Positions 36,707 through 46,363 of a stretch of DNA of 64,000 bases are shown one piece after another; the first letter of the stretch is position 1, and every line of letters begins with the position of its first letter. The notes below the pieces were generated by a model that was given only the letters and a program-made list of their open reading frames with translations, was not told where the DNA came from and searched no databases. Both the position numbers and the translations under genes were made by a program. This DNA comes from Boseongicola sp. (GTDB lineage Bacteria > Pseudomonadota > Alphaproteobacteria > Rhodobacterales > Rhodobacteraceae). The stretch is from NCBI GenBank assembly GCA_014075275.1, contig CP046179.1, positions 691,932-755,931 of the forward strand, read 5' to 3'.

Positions 36707-37579
36707 ATGACCATGGACATTGATACACTGCGCACTTTCTTGGCGATTACTGAAACCGGCAGCTTCACCGGGGCCGGGTCTCGTGTGGGTCGAACCCAAT
36801 CGGCCATTAGCCAGCAAATTCGTAAACTAGAAGACCGTCTCGGCGTTTCGCTATTGGTGCGCGGCGGTCAGGGCACCAGTCTGACAGCCGCTGGCACGCG
36901 CCTTGTGCCGCTGGCACGCGAGGTAATCGATGCACATGACCGTGCATTAGCTGCCTTCGGTGGCGAGGGCAGAGGCGGGCGCGTTGCCCTTGGCGTGCCA
37001 GAACTTTACGGCGAGCGTCTTGTGCCGCTGATCTTGCCTGAATTCCGGGAAAAATACCCTGACGTCGAAGTCACAATTGAGCAAAACGAAACGGCGGGTC
37101 TGTTACAGTCGTTAAACTCTGGTCGCCTTGACATGACCTTGTTCACAGATGCCGAAGGTGCGGTCGGGGTCGGTCCGGCGTTATATCGCAACGAGGTTGT
37201 CTGGGCCTGCGCAAAAGACCTTGAGCTTGAGAAATTGCGTCCTTTACCGGTCGTCGTCTGGCGCGAAGGGTCGCATCACAGACGGGTCATGTTGGGCGGT
37301 CTGGATCGCGCCGGCCTGCCATATCGTATCGCTTTATCTACCCAATCGGTCAGCGGCATCATGTCGGCGGTCAGTGCCGGTATCGGTTTGGGGATGATAT
37401 TGAGGCTGAATCTGAGCAAAGACATGCGCGAGGTTCCGGCATCTGTGGGATTGCCGAAGCCGACCCCACCGGTCCTGTACCTTGCCGAGCATGAAAGCAC
37501 CGTTCGCAATCCAGCCGCCATAGCCATGGCGCGCCATGTGCGCGAAACGGTTCCAAACCTGAAGATGACGCAAAACTAA
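36707..37579 (+). CDS. LysR family transcriptional regulator
   Basis: A 290-residue LysR-type regulator with an N-terminal winged HTH (LRTFLAITETGSFTGAGSRVGRTQSAISQQIRKLEDRLG) and a substrate-binding domain. The divergent GNAT gene is the likely target. AT-rich dyad sequence (TCTTATAGTCGATATTAGAGA around 36682-36702) sits just ahead of the gene and could include its T-N11-A site. The C-terminus overlaps the convergent VWA gene by four bases. Confidence 0.9.
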   Translation: MTMDIDTLRTFLAITETGSFTGAGSRVGRTQSAISQQIRKLEDRLGVSLLVRGGQGTSLTAAGTRLVPLAREVIDAHDRALAAFGGEGRGGRVALGVPELYGERLVPLILPEFREKYPDVEVTIEQNETAGLLQSLNSGRLDMTLFTDAEGAVGVGPALYRNEVVWACAKDLELEKLRPLPVVVWREGSHHRRVMLGGLDRAGLPYRIALSTQSVSGIMSAVSAGIGLGMILRLNLSKDMREVPASVGLPKPTPPVLYLAEHESTVRNPAAIAMARHVRETVPNLKMTQN

Positions 37580-38760
37580 CTCAGACGTTTCATACCATCG
37601 GTCAGACCCGACAATGTCAGCGGCACCATCCGATCTGCGCCGATGATGTCCTGAACCATGCCAATCGACGTCGTGTATTGCCAATGGGCCTGCCTGACCG
37701 GATTGATCCACAACATTTCCGGCCACTGAAGAGCGGCGCGGTGGAGCCAGACCTCGCCCGCTTCTTTGTTCCAGTGTTCATTGGCGCCACCTGGAATTGC
37801 GATTTCATAGGGTGACATCGAGGCGTCGCCGACAAATATACATTTGTAATTCGAGCCATATTTGTTCAGCAGATCCCAGGTCGGGATTTGCGCGTTCCAG
37901 CGTCGCTGATTGCTTTTCCACACGCCTTCATAAAGACAGTTGTGAAAGTAATAATGCTCCAGATGCTTGAATTCGGTGCGGGCAGCGGAAAACAACTCTT
38001 CAACCAGTTGCACATGAGGGTCCATCGAGCCGCCCACGTCCAGAAACAGCAACACCCGCACCGCATTCCGCCGCTCGGGGCGGGTTTTGACATCCAGATA
38101 TCCATGCTCAGCGGTTGAACGGATGGTGCCATCCAAATCCAGTTCATCCGCCGCCCCCTCGCGCGCCCACTGGCGTAGACGTTTCAGCGCAACTTTGATG
38201 CTGCGGGTGCCGATCTCGCGGGTGTCATCCAGATCGCGAAACGCACGTTTGTCCCAGACTTTAACCGCGCGTTGATGACGGCTTTCGGCCTGACCAATGC
38301 GCACACCTTCCGGGTTATAGCCATAGGCCCCGAACGGCGAGGTTCCGGCGGTGCCAACCCATTTCGACCCGCCCTGATGCCGGCCTTTCTGCTCTGCAAG
38401 GCGCTCGCGCAATGTCTCCATCAACTTGTCGAAACCGCCAAGCGCTTCGATTTAGGCCATTTCTTCGGCGCTCAAGTGCTTTTCGGTCATCTTAAGCAAC
38501 CAGTCTTCAGGCAAATCCAGCGCGTCAATCACGGCATCCTGCGGGATGTTTTCGATGCCTTGAAACGCATGGGCAAACGCCTGATCAAACCGATCCAGAT
38601 GGGACTCGTTCTTAACCATCGTTGTGCGTGCAAGATAATAGAACTCATCGACATCGTAGGTCGCCAGCCCGGCGTCCAGCGCAGACAGAAATGCCAGGTA
38701 TTCGCGCAATGTGACCGGGACGCCGCCGTTTCGAAGTGTTTCGAAAAACGGCAGGAACAT
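37576..38760 (-). pseudogene. CoxE-like VWA protein split by one in-frame stop
   Basis: Two reading pieces in the same frame form one roughly 394-codon gene of the CoxE/COG3552 VWA type. Piece one (38760-38452) runs MFLPFFETLRNGGVPVTLRE to TEKHLSAEEMA and a TAA at 38452-38454. The next codons, without a shift, read IEALGGFDKLMETLRERLAEQKGRH and continue through the VWA domain (LLFLDVGGSMD, a DxGGS version of the MIDAS) to 37576. The stop probably arose from an AAA/AAG lysine codon. The downstream part (282 residues) has only a TTG restart. It would normally partner the MoxR ATPase in this operon. Confidence 0.82.
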
Positions 38761-38927
38761 CAGGTCACCAGACGCTCGATCAGAATTGTGACAACACCGC
38801 CAAAAAGGCCAAAACAGATACCGAAGCCAAAGCCATACTGTAGCATATCCAACCGGTTTCCATTCCGACGCCGGGCAGTGTTGACCCCGAGTATGCTCCC
38901 AATCACAGCGGCTCCTAAAATGATCAT
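38760..38927 (-). CDS. small two-helix membrane protein, 55 residues
   Basis: A short ORF with ATG at 38927, overlapping the DUF2927 stop by four bases (ATGA) and ending one base into the VWA start (TGATG). The product MIILGAAVIGSILGVNTARR, a basic loop, then YGFGFGICFGLFGGVVTILIERL has two membrane segments with glycine-rich faces. Both junctions are translationally coupled, which supports it strongly despite its size. Similar small proteins are sometimes labelled apolipoprotein acyltransferase in relatives; I see no basis for that name. Confidence 0.75.
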   Translation of the reverse strand: MIILGAAVIGSILGVNTARRRNGNRLDMLQYGFGFGICFGLFGGVVTILIERLVT

Positions 38928-40279
38928 CCTGCGGTCCTTTCGGCAATGCGCGGGCTGATCGCGCGGATTTGACGAGCCTGTTTCAAGACTTCGCTCTCAC
39001 TTCCAAAGCCATAAAGACCCCAAGCCAGGGCTTCAGAGTAAATGTCGGCTGCTTGGTCGGAAAGGCCCATAATCTCTAGGGCTTCTGCTTTCACCAGCAG
39101 CATTCGAGATAAAAGCACAGCATTCTCTGATTGCTTTGCAATATTTAGATTTCGGTTGACCAGCGCCACTGCAGTTTCCGTCTGTCCGACCGATAGTTGA
39201 TATGTTGCCAACTGAAGTGCTACTCGCGCCTCCTGAATGGCAGTATCGGCGCGATTAGCATAAATGCGCCCGGCGGCAAGATAGGCATTCAATGAAATAT
39301 CGGGCCGCTCTTTCAGAGTCAGTTCTCCATGCAAAAAATGCGAAAGTGCTAAGTGCAAACTCAACCTTCCAGCGGGGCGGGCCAGGTCGATTGCGCGCTG
39401 GGCGTCGGAAACGCCATGGTTTGATAGGTGCCTAGGCTGAGTCGCTTTTTTGAAAGCTGCTTGCCAGGCTGTCATGCGCGGGGCGGGCGGAGCAATTCCA
39501 CCGTGTCCGCCTTGTGGATTGATTCGCGATAAAATTGCTGGCAACCTTGCGGCAACCGCGTTCCGGCTTATGCCATTTTGAAGCGCGCTATCGTAATAAG
39601 TGCGCAAAATGAGCATATCAAATCCCGTTAAAACAGAGTGAAAATTGTCGTCGTTAAATACGGACTGGCTTAAACGATAAAGATCGTTCACCGGACCAAG
39701 TGCCTGCGATATTTCTTCGTGAAGACAGTCGCGCTGGTCCTGCGGGCTAGCGTCTATTGGCAAGAAAACCGCCATCTGCTTGCGTATTTTTAAGCTGCTT
39801 AAGAACGTCTCGGGCGCATGACGCTTCTTTGAAAAATCATCCCAGTCTTCTACGTTTGGTCGCACTAAGCAGGCCGCAGATGGCTCAATGCTCTTAATTT
39901 GAGATCGGCGGACCAGTTGCACAATGATCGACGCCGCACCTTTGCCTGGGATCCGATGAATATCGATTTCCGCCTCGGTTCGCAGACGTGAAAGCAATCT
40001 GTCCAGATCGTGCATAAATACCGGAGTCGCTTTGCCGAGCACCCGAACAGTTACCGGACCTTCAAACCGTGTGAATACCGGTAGTTTCCTTCCAAGCTCC
40101 GAGGTAAATGTCAGATCCAGAAAGTCGCGAGCAATCTGCGTGTTTGATCCCGCCGGCGAGGGCTGAGCAGCACTTTCAAATGTTTTCATTGGCGGTAATG
40201 CCGTCTCAGCATCCAAAGTTTCGGGCACGCCGCAGGCCGACAGCGCTGCCAAGGCAAACAAAACGAAAAGAAACCTCAT
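38924..40279 (-). CDS. DUF2927 lipoprotein
   Basis: A 451-residue protein with a lipoprotein signal (MRFLFVLFALAALSAC, lipobox ALSAC). The DUF2927 domain has a metzincin-like CLHEEISQALGPVND near residues 195-209, and the C-terminal 150 residues are helical, TPR-like (QEARVALQLATYQLSVGQTETAVALVNRNLNIAKQ). Likely anchored in the outer or inner membrane facing the periplasm. HEEISQALG could be part of a peptidase site, which I infer only by resemblance. It sits between a GNAT gene and the small membrane protein in a fully overlapped operon. Confidence 0.85.
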   Translation of the reverse strand: MRFLFVLFALAALSACGVPETLDAETALPPMKTFESAAQPSPAGSNTQIARDFLDLTFTSELGRKLPVFTRFEGPVTVRVLGKATPVFMHDLDRLLSRLRTEAEIDIHRIPGKGAASIIVQLVRRSQIKSIEPSAACLVRPNVEDWDDFSKKRHAPETFLSSLKIRKQMAVFLPIDASPQDQRDCLHEEISQALGPVNDLYRLSQSVFNDDNFHSVLTGFDMLILRTYYDSALQNGISRNAVAARLPAILSRINPQGGHGGIAPPAPRMTAWQAAFKKATQPRHLSNHGVSDAQRAIDLARPAGRLSLHLALSHFLHGELTLKERPDISLNAYLAAGRIYANRADTAIQEARVALQLATYQLSVGQTETAVALVNRNLNIAKQSENAVLLSRMLLVKAEALEIMGLSDQAADIYSEALAWGLYGFGSESEVLKQARQIRAISPRIAERTAG

Positions 40280-40715
40280 ACGGGTCGCCGATACACAATA
40301 AAGGGCGTCAGTTCGCCGATCCGGTCATAAAGTTTGCGCGCCTCGGCGTTGAAATCCTGGGTTTGCCAGTATACGCCCGGCGCGCCCATCGCATCGGCGG
40401 CGGCATAAACCGCTTCAATCAACCTACGCCCGATCCCCTGACCGCGTACCGCGGGATCAGCATAAAGGTCTTGAAGATAACAGGTGTTTTCGACCTTCCA
40501 GCCATGGCGGTGAAACAGATAATGCGCCAGGCCAACCGGTGCCCCATCTACTTCGGCAATCAGCCCATGAAAGTCCTGCGGGTCGTTGCCCAAAAGACGC
40601 TCGAAATAGGTCTGGTAAATCTCGTCAGGCAACTCGGTCTCATAGAACGCCAGATACCCGTGCCACAAATGGCACCAATCGCCATAGTCCCGGCGCTCAA
40701 GCGGGCCTATCTGCA

Positions 40716-40716
<1 letters not shown>
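40276..40716 (-). CDS. GNAT family N-acetyltransferase
   Basis: A 146-residue GNAT enzyme with the acetyl-CoA loop LQDLYADPAVRGQGIGRRLIEAVYAAA and the C-terminal WQTQDFNAEARKLYDRIG. It overlaps MoxR upstream by one base and the DUF2927 gene downstream by four. Its place in the MoxR-VWA operon suggests it modifies a component or product of that system, but this is inference. Confidence 0.87.
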
Positions 40717-41555
<839 letters not shown>

Positions 41556-41762
41556 CGTCGTCACTCGTGTGATTGCCGCCGTCCGGCGTGAACCCTAGCT
41601 TGCGGGGCGGGGGCCTTCAAGAGCACGCAGTGTTGCACCGATCGTGTAGTGACAAGCCTTTGATGATGAGTTACATGCCCGCCAACGAGGAGCCGGATGG
41701 CCGAGCCGTTTTACCAGAATTGTCGTCCGGGGTGAGTGCCAATGATAAAAAAGGTGAACAAG

Positions 41763-42185
41763 GTGAAAGCTGAAGTATTTCTGCCAGACGATTACCGCCC
41801 AGCCGACGACGAACCCTTTATGAACGAGCTTCAGACCGAATATTTTCGGCGTAAGCTTCTGAACTGGAAAGCGGAACTGATGGGAGACAGCAAGTCGACC
41901 ATCGAAGGTCTGCAGCACACAACTCGCAACATTCCTGACATTGCCGACCGCGCCAGCGAAGAGACGGATCGCGCACTTGAACTGCGCACAAGGGACCGCC
42001 AGCGCAAACTGGTTTCGAAGATCGACGCAGCTTTGCGGCGAATCGAAGAGGGCGAATACGGCTATTGCGAAGAGACCGGTGATCCGATCTCATTGAAGCG
42101 CCTGGATGCCCGTCCAATTGCCATCATGAGCCTGGAAGCGCAGGAGCGTCATGAGCGCCGTGAGAAAGTTCACCGCGACGATTGA
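41763..42185 (+). CDS. dksA: DksA/TraR family transcription factor, zinc-poor type
   Basis: A 140-residue DksA. The coiled-coil (EYFRRKLLNWKAELM...DIADRASEETDRALELRTRDRQRKL) keeps the acidic DxxDxA tip, here DIADRASEETD, that reaches into RNA polymerase with ppGpp. The globular domain reads EGEYGYCEETGDPISLKRLDARPIAIMSLEAQERHE, with only one of the four cysteines of the classical zinc finger. GTG at 41763 with AAGGTG upstream matches the usual KAEVFLPDDYRP start. A terminator follows. Confidence 0.9.
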   Translation: MKAEVFLPDDYRPADDEPFMNELQTEYFRRKLLNWKAELMGDSKSTIEGLQHTTRNIPDIADRASEETDRALELRTRDRQRKLVSKIDAALRRIEEGEYGYCEETGDPISLKRLDARPIAIMSLEAQERHERREKVHRDD

Positions 42186-42213
42186 CCGCCACGAATTCAC
42201 AGTAGAATGTTTG

Positions 42214-42243
42214 AAAAGGTCCGGCTTAAGCGCGGGCCTTTTA
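42214..42243 (+). terminator. terminator after dksA
   Basis: AAAAGG-CC-GC pairs through a TTAA loop with GC-GG-CCTTTT, with two mismatches, and ends in TTTTA. Confidence 0.6.
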
Positions 42244-42308
42244 TCTTGTCAAATTGCGCGCCTTAAGGCGCATACAATGATTTGCGCCGGCTTCGCCGTC
42301 GCGGTGGC

Positions 42309-42341
42309 CTCCGGCGGAAGTATTTTTAGACAGAAGAAGAT
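42309..42341. repeat. family intergenic repeat, copy C
   Basis: GGAAGTATTTTTAGACAGAA followed by GAAGAT is the inverted near-identical copy of the repeat at 3816-3840. It touches the stop codon of the DUF1289 gene, between convergent dksA and DUF1289. Confidence 0.6.
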
Positions 42342-42580
42342 CAGGTGGATCTGTATCGAGACCGACCAGAGCGCCCGCCGCGTCGTCCGGGCAACAGGGC
42401 TTTTCGCTTGGGCAAGGCATCCATGATCGCTTGACGCTCTTCGGGGGTTTTTCGCATCCATCCGGCGATTTCGTCGCCCGTCCGGTGGCAACCGATGCAG
42501 TTGCGTGCTTCGGGATGAATGACGCAGATTTTGACGCAAGGACTTTGGATCTCGTCCCGTTTCCAGACGTCGTCGCTCAT
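42341..42580 (-). CDS. DUF1289 protein
   Basis: A 79-residue protein with the DUF1289 cysteine pattern [29 protein letters not shown], probably metal or cluster binding. A basic [13 protein letters not shown] tail follows. The ATG at 42580 overlaps the ruvX stop by four bases; the much longer in-frame extension upstream is antisense-like low-complexity sequence within ruvX and is rejected. Confidence 0.88.
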   Translation of the reverse strand: MSDDVWKRDEIQSPCVKICVIHPEARNCIGCHRTGDEIAGWMRKTPEERQAIMDALPKRKALLPGRRGGRSGRSRYRST

Positions 42581-43053
42581 GGGGTGGCCTCGATATTGCT
42601 CAGGCGGTCGAGCGCGCCCTGCAGGATGTAGGAGGCCGCAACATGGTCGATGACTTCGGCGCGGCGTTTGCGCGATGTGTCGGCCTCCAGGAGCGCACGC
42701 TCGGCGGCAACCGTTGACAGGCGTTCGTCCCAGAAGGTGATGGGCAGTTCGGTTAGCCGTTCCAGATTGCGGGCGAAAGCGCGGGTCGACTGGCACCGTG
42801 GGCCTTCGCTGCCGTCCATGTTCAGGGGCAGGCCAAGAACGATCCCCGAAATGGCCCGGTCGCAACAGATTTCCATCAACCGTGCGGCATCAACTCCGAA
42901 CTTTTTGCGCCGGATGGTTTCCAGCGGTGTGGCAACCTGGCGAAAACCATCGGATACAGCAACACCGATGGTAACAGTGCCCAAGTCCAGCCCCATAAGC
43001 GGGGTCCGCGCAGCGATGTGCGGGACAAAATCGGTCAGGGAGTCGGTGATCAT
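42577..43053 (-). CDS. ruvX: Holliday junction resolvase-like YqgF
   Basis: A 158-residue RNase H-fold nuclease with [17 protein letters not shown] at the start, [14 protein letters not shown] in the middle and [18 protein letters not shown] near the end. YqgF homologues act in 16S rRNA 5' maturation and possibly recombination. It overlaps DUF1289 downstream and the ccmI stop upstream by four bases each, one transcription unit. Confidence 0.93.
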   Translation of the reverse strand: MITDSLTDFVPHIAARTPLMGLDLGTVTIGVAVSDGFRQVATPLETIRRKKFGVDAARLMEICCDRAISGIVLGLPLNMDGSEGPRCQSTRAFARNLERLTELPITFWDERLSTVAAERALLEADTSRKRRAEVIDHVAASYILQGALDRLSNIEATP

Positions 43054-44276
43054 CGATCCCCCAGCGCGGCGGCCTGGGCCGCATTGATCAGAGCCAGTGC
43101 GCCGGCATCGCGTTCAAAGACCACACGGGCCTCTTCGGCGATGGCAAAGGCGCGCTCGTCTTGTCCAAGGACACCCAGCGACCGGATCAGGCGCGCCCAG
43201 TCTTCCGGTGGCCCCCCTTCATCTGCCAAGCGCGCTGCCAGACCCGAAACCATGTTCTGGATCATATCGCGTCTTGTCTCGGCATCCAGTTCCTGAGCCG
43301 CGGCAATATCTTCTGCGCTGGGTCCAAAAACCTCGGGTGGATCATATCGCACGCCTGCCGTCGCTGCGAGATCGCCAATTTCGGCACGGATGGCGTCGAA
43401 CCAGGGCGCATCCGGCCCGCTGGTCTCTAACAGTCGGCGCCAGATAGGGAAAGCAAGGTCGGCGCGCCCTGCCTGAGCTTCTGACAAACCCAGATAATAC
43501 AACGCAGCACCGCTGTTGGGCACCTCCTGCAGGATGACGTCCAACACAGCCTCGGCTTCGGGCGAGACATAGCCGCCAGCCGCAAAGACCATAATATCCA
43601 AAAGTCGCTGACGATCGGCAAGCGTGTCTGTATCGCCTTTCGCTTGGACCAGCCGCTCTTGTGCCTGACGCGCGGCGGTATAGTTGCCAAGCCGGGCCTC
43701 GAATTGAGCAAGAAGCGTCAACCCGCGCACGTCGTCAGGCCGCTCTTCCAGGGCGGCGCGCAGACGCGCCATCTGGTCCTGAAAATCCTGGGGCGCTTCG
43801 GAGACCGGCGGCAGGAGGTCGCGCGCAACCGCTTCTGCTTCAGTTTGGCTGGGGCGCTCAGCGCGCGCGGTTTCGATGGCGTCCAATCGCGCTGTCATGG
43901 GCAAATCACCATACCCCGGCGCACCGAAGTAAGCATAAAGACCAAAAGTGCCTCCCAACACGAACAGCGTTACCATAGCCAGTGCCGGTAGGCTTTGCCC
44001 GGCGGACAGGGCAGGTCGCGCCGATGCCCGTTTGTCTGCATCCAGAAGCCGTCGTGCGACTTCGGTGCGAGCAGTTTTGGCTTCGTCTTCGCTCAGGACG
44101 CCTCGTGCAAGATCCCGTTCGACGTCGTTAAGCTGATCTTTGTAGAGAGCAATGTCAGATTCGGCCGCTGAGACCGCGCTTTTTTCGCTTCGCGCAGCCA
44201 GCAATGCCGAAACAAGCAAGGCCACGATGGCCACAGCAAGTCCAAGGGTTATCAACCAGAATATCATGCTCCCCAT
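43050..44276 (-). CDS. ccmI: cytochrome c-type biogenesis protein CcmI
   Basis: A 408-residue protein with two N-terminal membrane segments ([25 protein letters not shown] and [23 protein letters not shown]) flanking a cytoplasmic coiled-coil loop, then a periplasmic TPR-like domain ([28 protein letters not shown]). CcmI chaperones apocytochrome c to the haem ligation complex. Starts at 44276 and 44267 are both possible. Confidence 0.9.
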   Translation of the reverse strand: MGSMIFWLITLGLAVAIVALLVSALLAARSEKSAVSAAESDIALYKDQLNDVERDLARGVLSEDEAKTARTEVARRLLDADKRASARPALSAGQSLPALAMVTLFVLGGTFGLYAYFGAPGYGDLPMTARLDAIETARAERPSQTEAEAVARDLLPPVSEAPQDFQDQMARLRAALEERPDDVRGLTLLAQFEARLGNYTAARQAQERLVQAKGDTDTLADRQRLLDIMVFAAGGYVSPEAEAVLDVILQEVPNSGAALYYLGLSEAQAGRADLAFPIWRRLLETSGPDAPWFDAIRAEIGDLAATAGVRYDPPEVFGPSAEDIAAAQELDAETRRDMIQNMVSGLAARLADEGGPPEDWARLIRSLGVLGQDERAFAIAEEARVVFERDAGALALINAAQAAALGDR

Positions 44277-44453
44277 GTAGTCGTCGAAATCGAATAGCCC
44301 AAGGCAATTTATCAAAATGCGACAAGCGATCACCAACGCGTGTCGCGAAACCACATTACCGTGCCGCTTTGCCATCTTCACAAAGCCCATGAAATTTTGT
44401 CAAAGAGGGGCAATTGTCGGGATTGGACCGGCACCCCGGGGAGTCTGTGACCA

Positions 44454-45698
44454 ATGGGCCGTTATTCTGCATTTGCCGTCGCCCGCGAGGCGTTTCGAAA
44501 TCACAAAGGCTGGACCCGCGCCTGGGCCTCGCCCGAGCCAAAGCGCAAGTATGATGTGATCATCATCGGTGCGGGCGGGCACGGCTTGGCGACCGCCTAT
44601 TATCTTGGCAAGAACCACGGCATCCGCAATGTGGCGATCCTGGAAAAAGGTTGGCTTGGGGGCGGCAACACGGGGCGCAATACCACCATCATACGGTCGA
44701 ACTATCTACAGGACCCTTCCGCGGCGATCTACGAAAAGGCGCGTAGCCTTTACGAAGACCTCAGCCAGGACCTGAATTACAACGTTATGTTCAGCCCCCG
44801 TGGCGTGATGATGCTGGCCCAGACCGAACACGAAGTTCGCGGCTATAAGCGCACCGCCCACGCTAACGCTCTGCAAGGTGTCACAACCGAATACGTCGAC
44901 CCCGAGCGCGTGAAAGAGCTTTGCCCGATCATCGAAACCCGTGGCCCTCGTTACCCTGTTCTGGGTGCGCTATGGCAGGCCCGTGGCGGCACCGCGCGTC
45001 ATGATGCCGTGGCTTGGGGATACGCGCGCAAATGCTCGGAAATGGGCATGGATGTGATCCAGAAATGCGAAGTCACAGGCGTGCGGTCAGAAGGCGGCAA
45101 AGTCGTCGGCGTTTCCACAAGCAAAGGCGACATCGATTGCGACAAGCTGGGCGTCGTCGTGGCCGGGCATTCCGGCCACCTCGCCGATATGGCGGGTTTC
45201 CGGCTGCCGATTGAATCCGTGGCGCTTCAGGCGCTTGTGTCCGAGCCAATCAAACCCTGCATGGACGTGGTGGTTATGGCCAACACCGTCCACGGCTACA
45301 TGAGCCAGTCCGACAAGGGCGAGATGGTCATCGGCGGCGGTGCGGACGGTTACAACAATTACACTCAGCGCGGTTCCTTCCACCACATCGAAGAAACGGT
45401 ACGGGCTCTGAACGAAACCTTCCCGATTATCTCGCGCTTGAAGATGCTGCGTCAGTGGGGCGGGATCGTGGACATGACCGGGGATCGCTCGCCAATCCTG
45501 TCGAAGACGCCGCTCGAAAACTGCTTCATCAACTGCGGTTGGGGCACCGGTGGCTTTAAGGCTATCCCGGGATCAGGTTGGGGAATGGCGGAACTGATGG
45601 CGACCGGCCACTCACCTTTGACCGAGGCTTACACCTTGGATCGCTTCCGCGAAGGCCGGTTCATTGATGAGAGCGTGGCAGCTGGGGTGGCGCACTGA
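44454..45698 (+). CDS. soxB: sarcosine oxidase beta subunit
   Basis: A 414-residue flavoprotein with a Rossmann motif YDVIIIGAGGHGLATAYYL near residue 33 and NTGRNTTIIRSNYL, the region that includes the covalent FMN attachment in tetrameric sarcosine oxidase. The enzyme demethylates sarcosine to glycine, passing the methyl to tetrahydrofolate and making hydrogen peroxide. First of soxB-D-A-G; common in Roseobacters that use glycine betaine and choline. Confidence 0.95.
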   Translation: MGRYSAFAVAREAFRNHKGWTRAWASPEPKRKYDVIIIGAGGHGLATAYYLGKNHGIRNVAILEKGWLGGGNTGRNTTIIRSNYLQDPSAAIYEKARSLYEDLSQDLNYNVMFSPRGVMMLAQTEHEVRGYKRTAHANALQGVTTEYVDPERVKELCPIIETRGPRYPVLGALWQARGGTARHDAVAWGYARKCSEMGMDVIQKCEVTGVRSEGGKVVGVSTSKGDIDCDKLGVVVAGHSGHLADMAGFRLPIESVALQALVSEPIKPCMDVVVMANTVHGYMSQSDKGEMVIGGGADGYNNYTQRGSFHHIEETVRALNETFPIISRLKMLRQWGGIVDMTGDRSPILSKTPLENCFINCGWGTGGFKAIPGSGWGMAELMATGHSPLTEAYTLDRFREGRFIDESVAAGVAH

Positions 45699-45727
45699 TG
45701 TCGATTGTTCGGTTTAGCAGCAGATTG

Positions 45728-45871
45728 CTACTTCCAATACTTCCACTTCGCTCCGCCACCTTTGGCGCGGTTGCCGGTGCGGTCGGGTTTGGTGTCCATT
45801 CCGCGCCAGACCGCGACGACGGCGACGGCCAGCAAAAGGGCAATGGGCATGATTTGAAGCGCAGGTTTCAT
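45728..45871 (-). CDS. possible small membrane protein opposite the soxB-soxD gap
   Basis: A 47-residue minus-strand ORF inside the 335-base soxB-soxD gap. MKPALQIMPIALLLAVAVVA is a membrane segment, followed by VWRGMDTKPDRTGNRAKGGG and an aromatic, basic end. A weak GAGAG precedes the ATG. It explains the otherwise empty gap, but the strand opposite an operon and the lack of a recognised family keep confidence low. Confidence 0.4.
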   Translation of the reverse strand: MKPALQIMPIALLLAVAVVAVWRGMDTKPDRTGNRAKGGGAKWKYWK

Positions 45872-46033
45872 TGCTCTCACATGGGTGTTGAGCCTCGGCA
45901 CAACAAGCGTAGCGTCGAATTTATTGGCCGGTTTGCAAAGTCTTACCAAGGTCTTACCGCTGCGTTCGGGTCCACCGACGTAATACCGACGCGATACAGA
46001 CAGGTCGTTTTTCCCATTTTTCAGGGGTACAAC

Positions 46034-46363
46034 ATGCTGATTATAGATTGCCCATACTGTGGCATTCCGTGCGATGAAACCGAGCTCAGCCCCGGCGGCG
46101 AAGCCCACCTTAAGCGCCACGGCCCTGGTTCGTCAGATGACGAGTTTGAAGGCTATCTTTTCAAGCGTGAAAATCCGCGTGGTGTGCACTTTGAACGCTG
46201 GCGTCATGCCAATGGCTGCGGCAAGTGGTTCCATGCGGCCCGCGATACCATGACCCTTGAGGTCTTTGGCACATATTCGGCGCAAGTATTTGATCCACCT
46301 AAAGAAATTTGCGACGCCGTCACCAAGAAAAGACCCGGTTGGTCCTGGAGGGACTTCCAATGA
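46034..46363 (+). CDS. soxD: sarcosine oxidase delta subunit
   Basis: A 109-residue SoxD. MLIIDCPYCGIPCDETELS and RHANGCGKWFHAARDT carry the zinc-binding cysteines and histidine. The TGA overlaps the soxA start (ATGA). An upstream in-frame extension to 45698 is not supported because the ATG at 46034 matches the family start. Confidence 0.94.
   Translation: MLIIDCPYCGIPCDETELSPGGEAHLKRHGPGSSDDEFEGYLFKRENPRGVHFERWRHANGCGKWFHAARDTMTLEVFGTYSAQVFDPPKEICDAVTKKRPGWSWRDFQ

Noticed and set aside
42341-42865. 174-residue reading of the DUF1289 gene
   Set aside because: The first 95 residues lie inside ruvX in another frame and are Arg/Pro-rich shadow sequence; the ATG at 42580 has the coupled overlap and the family start.
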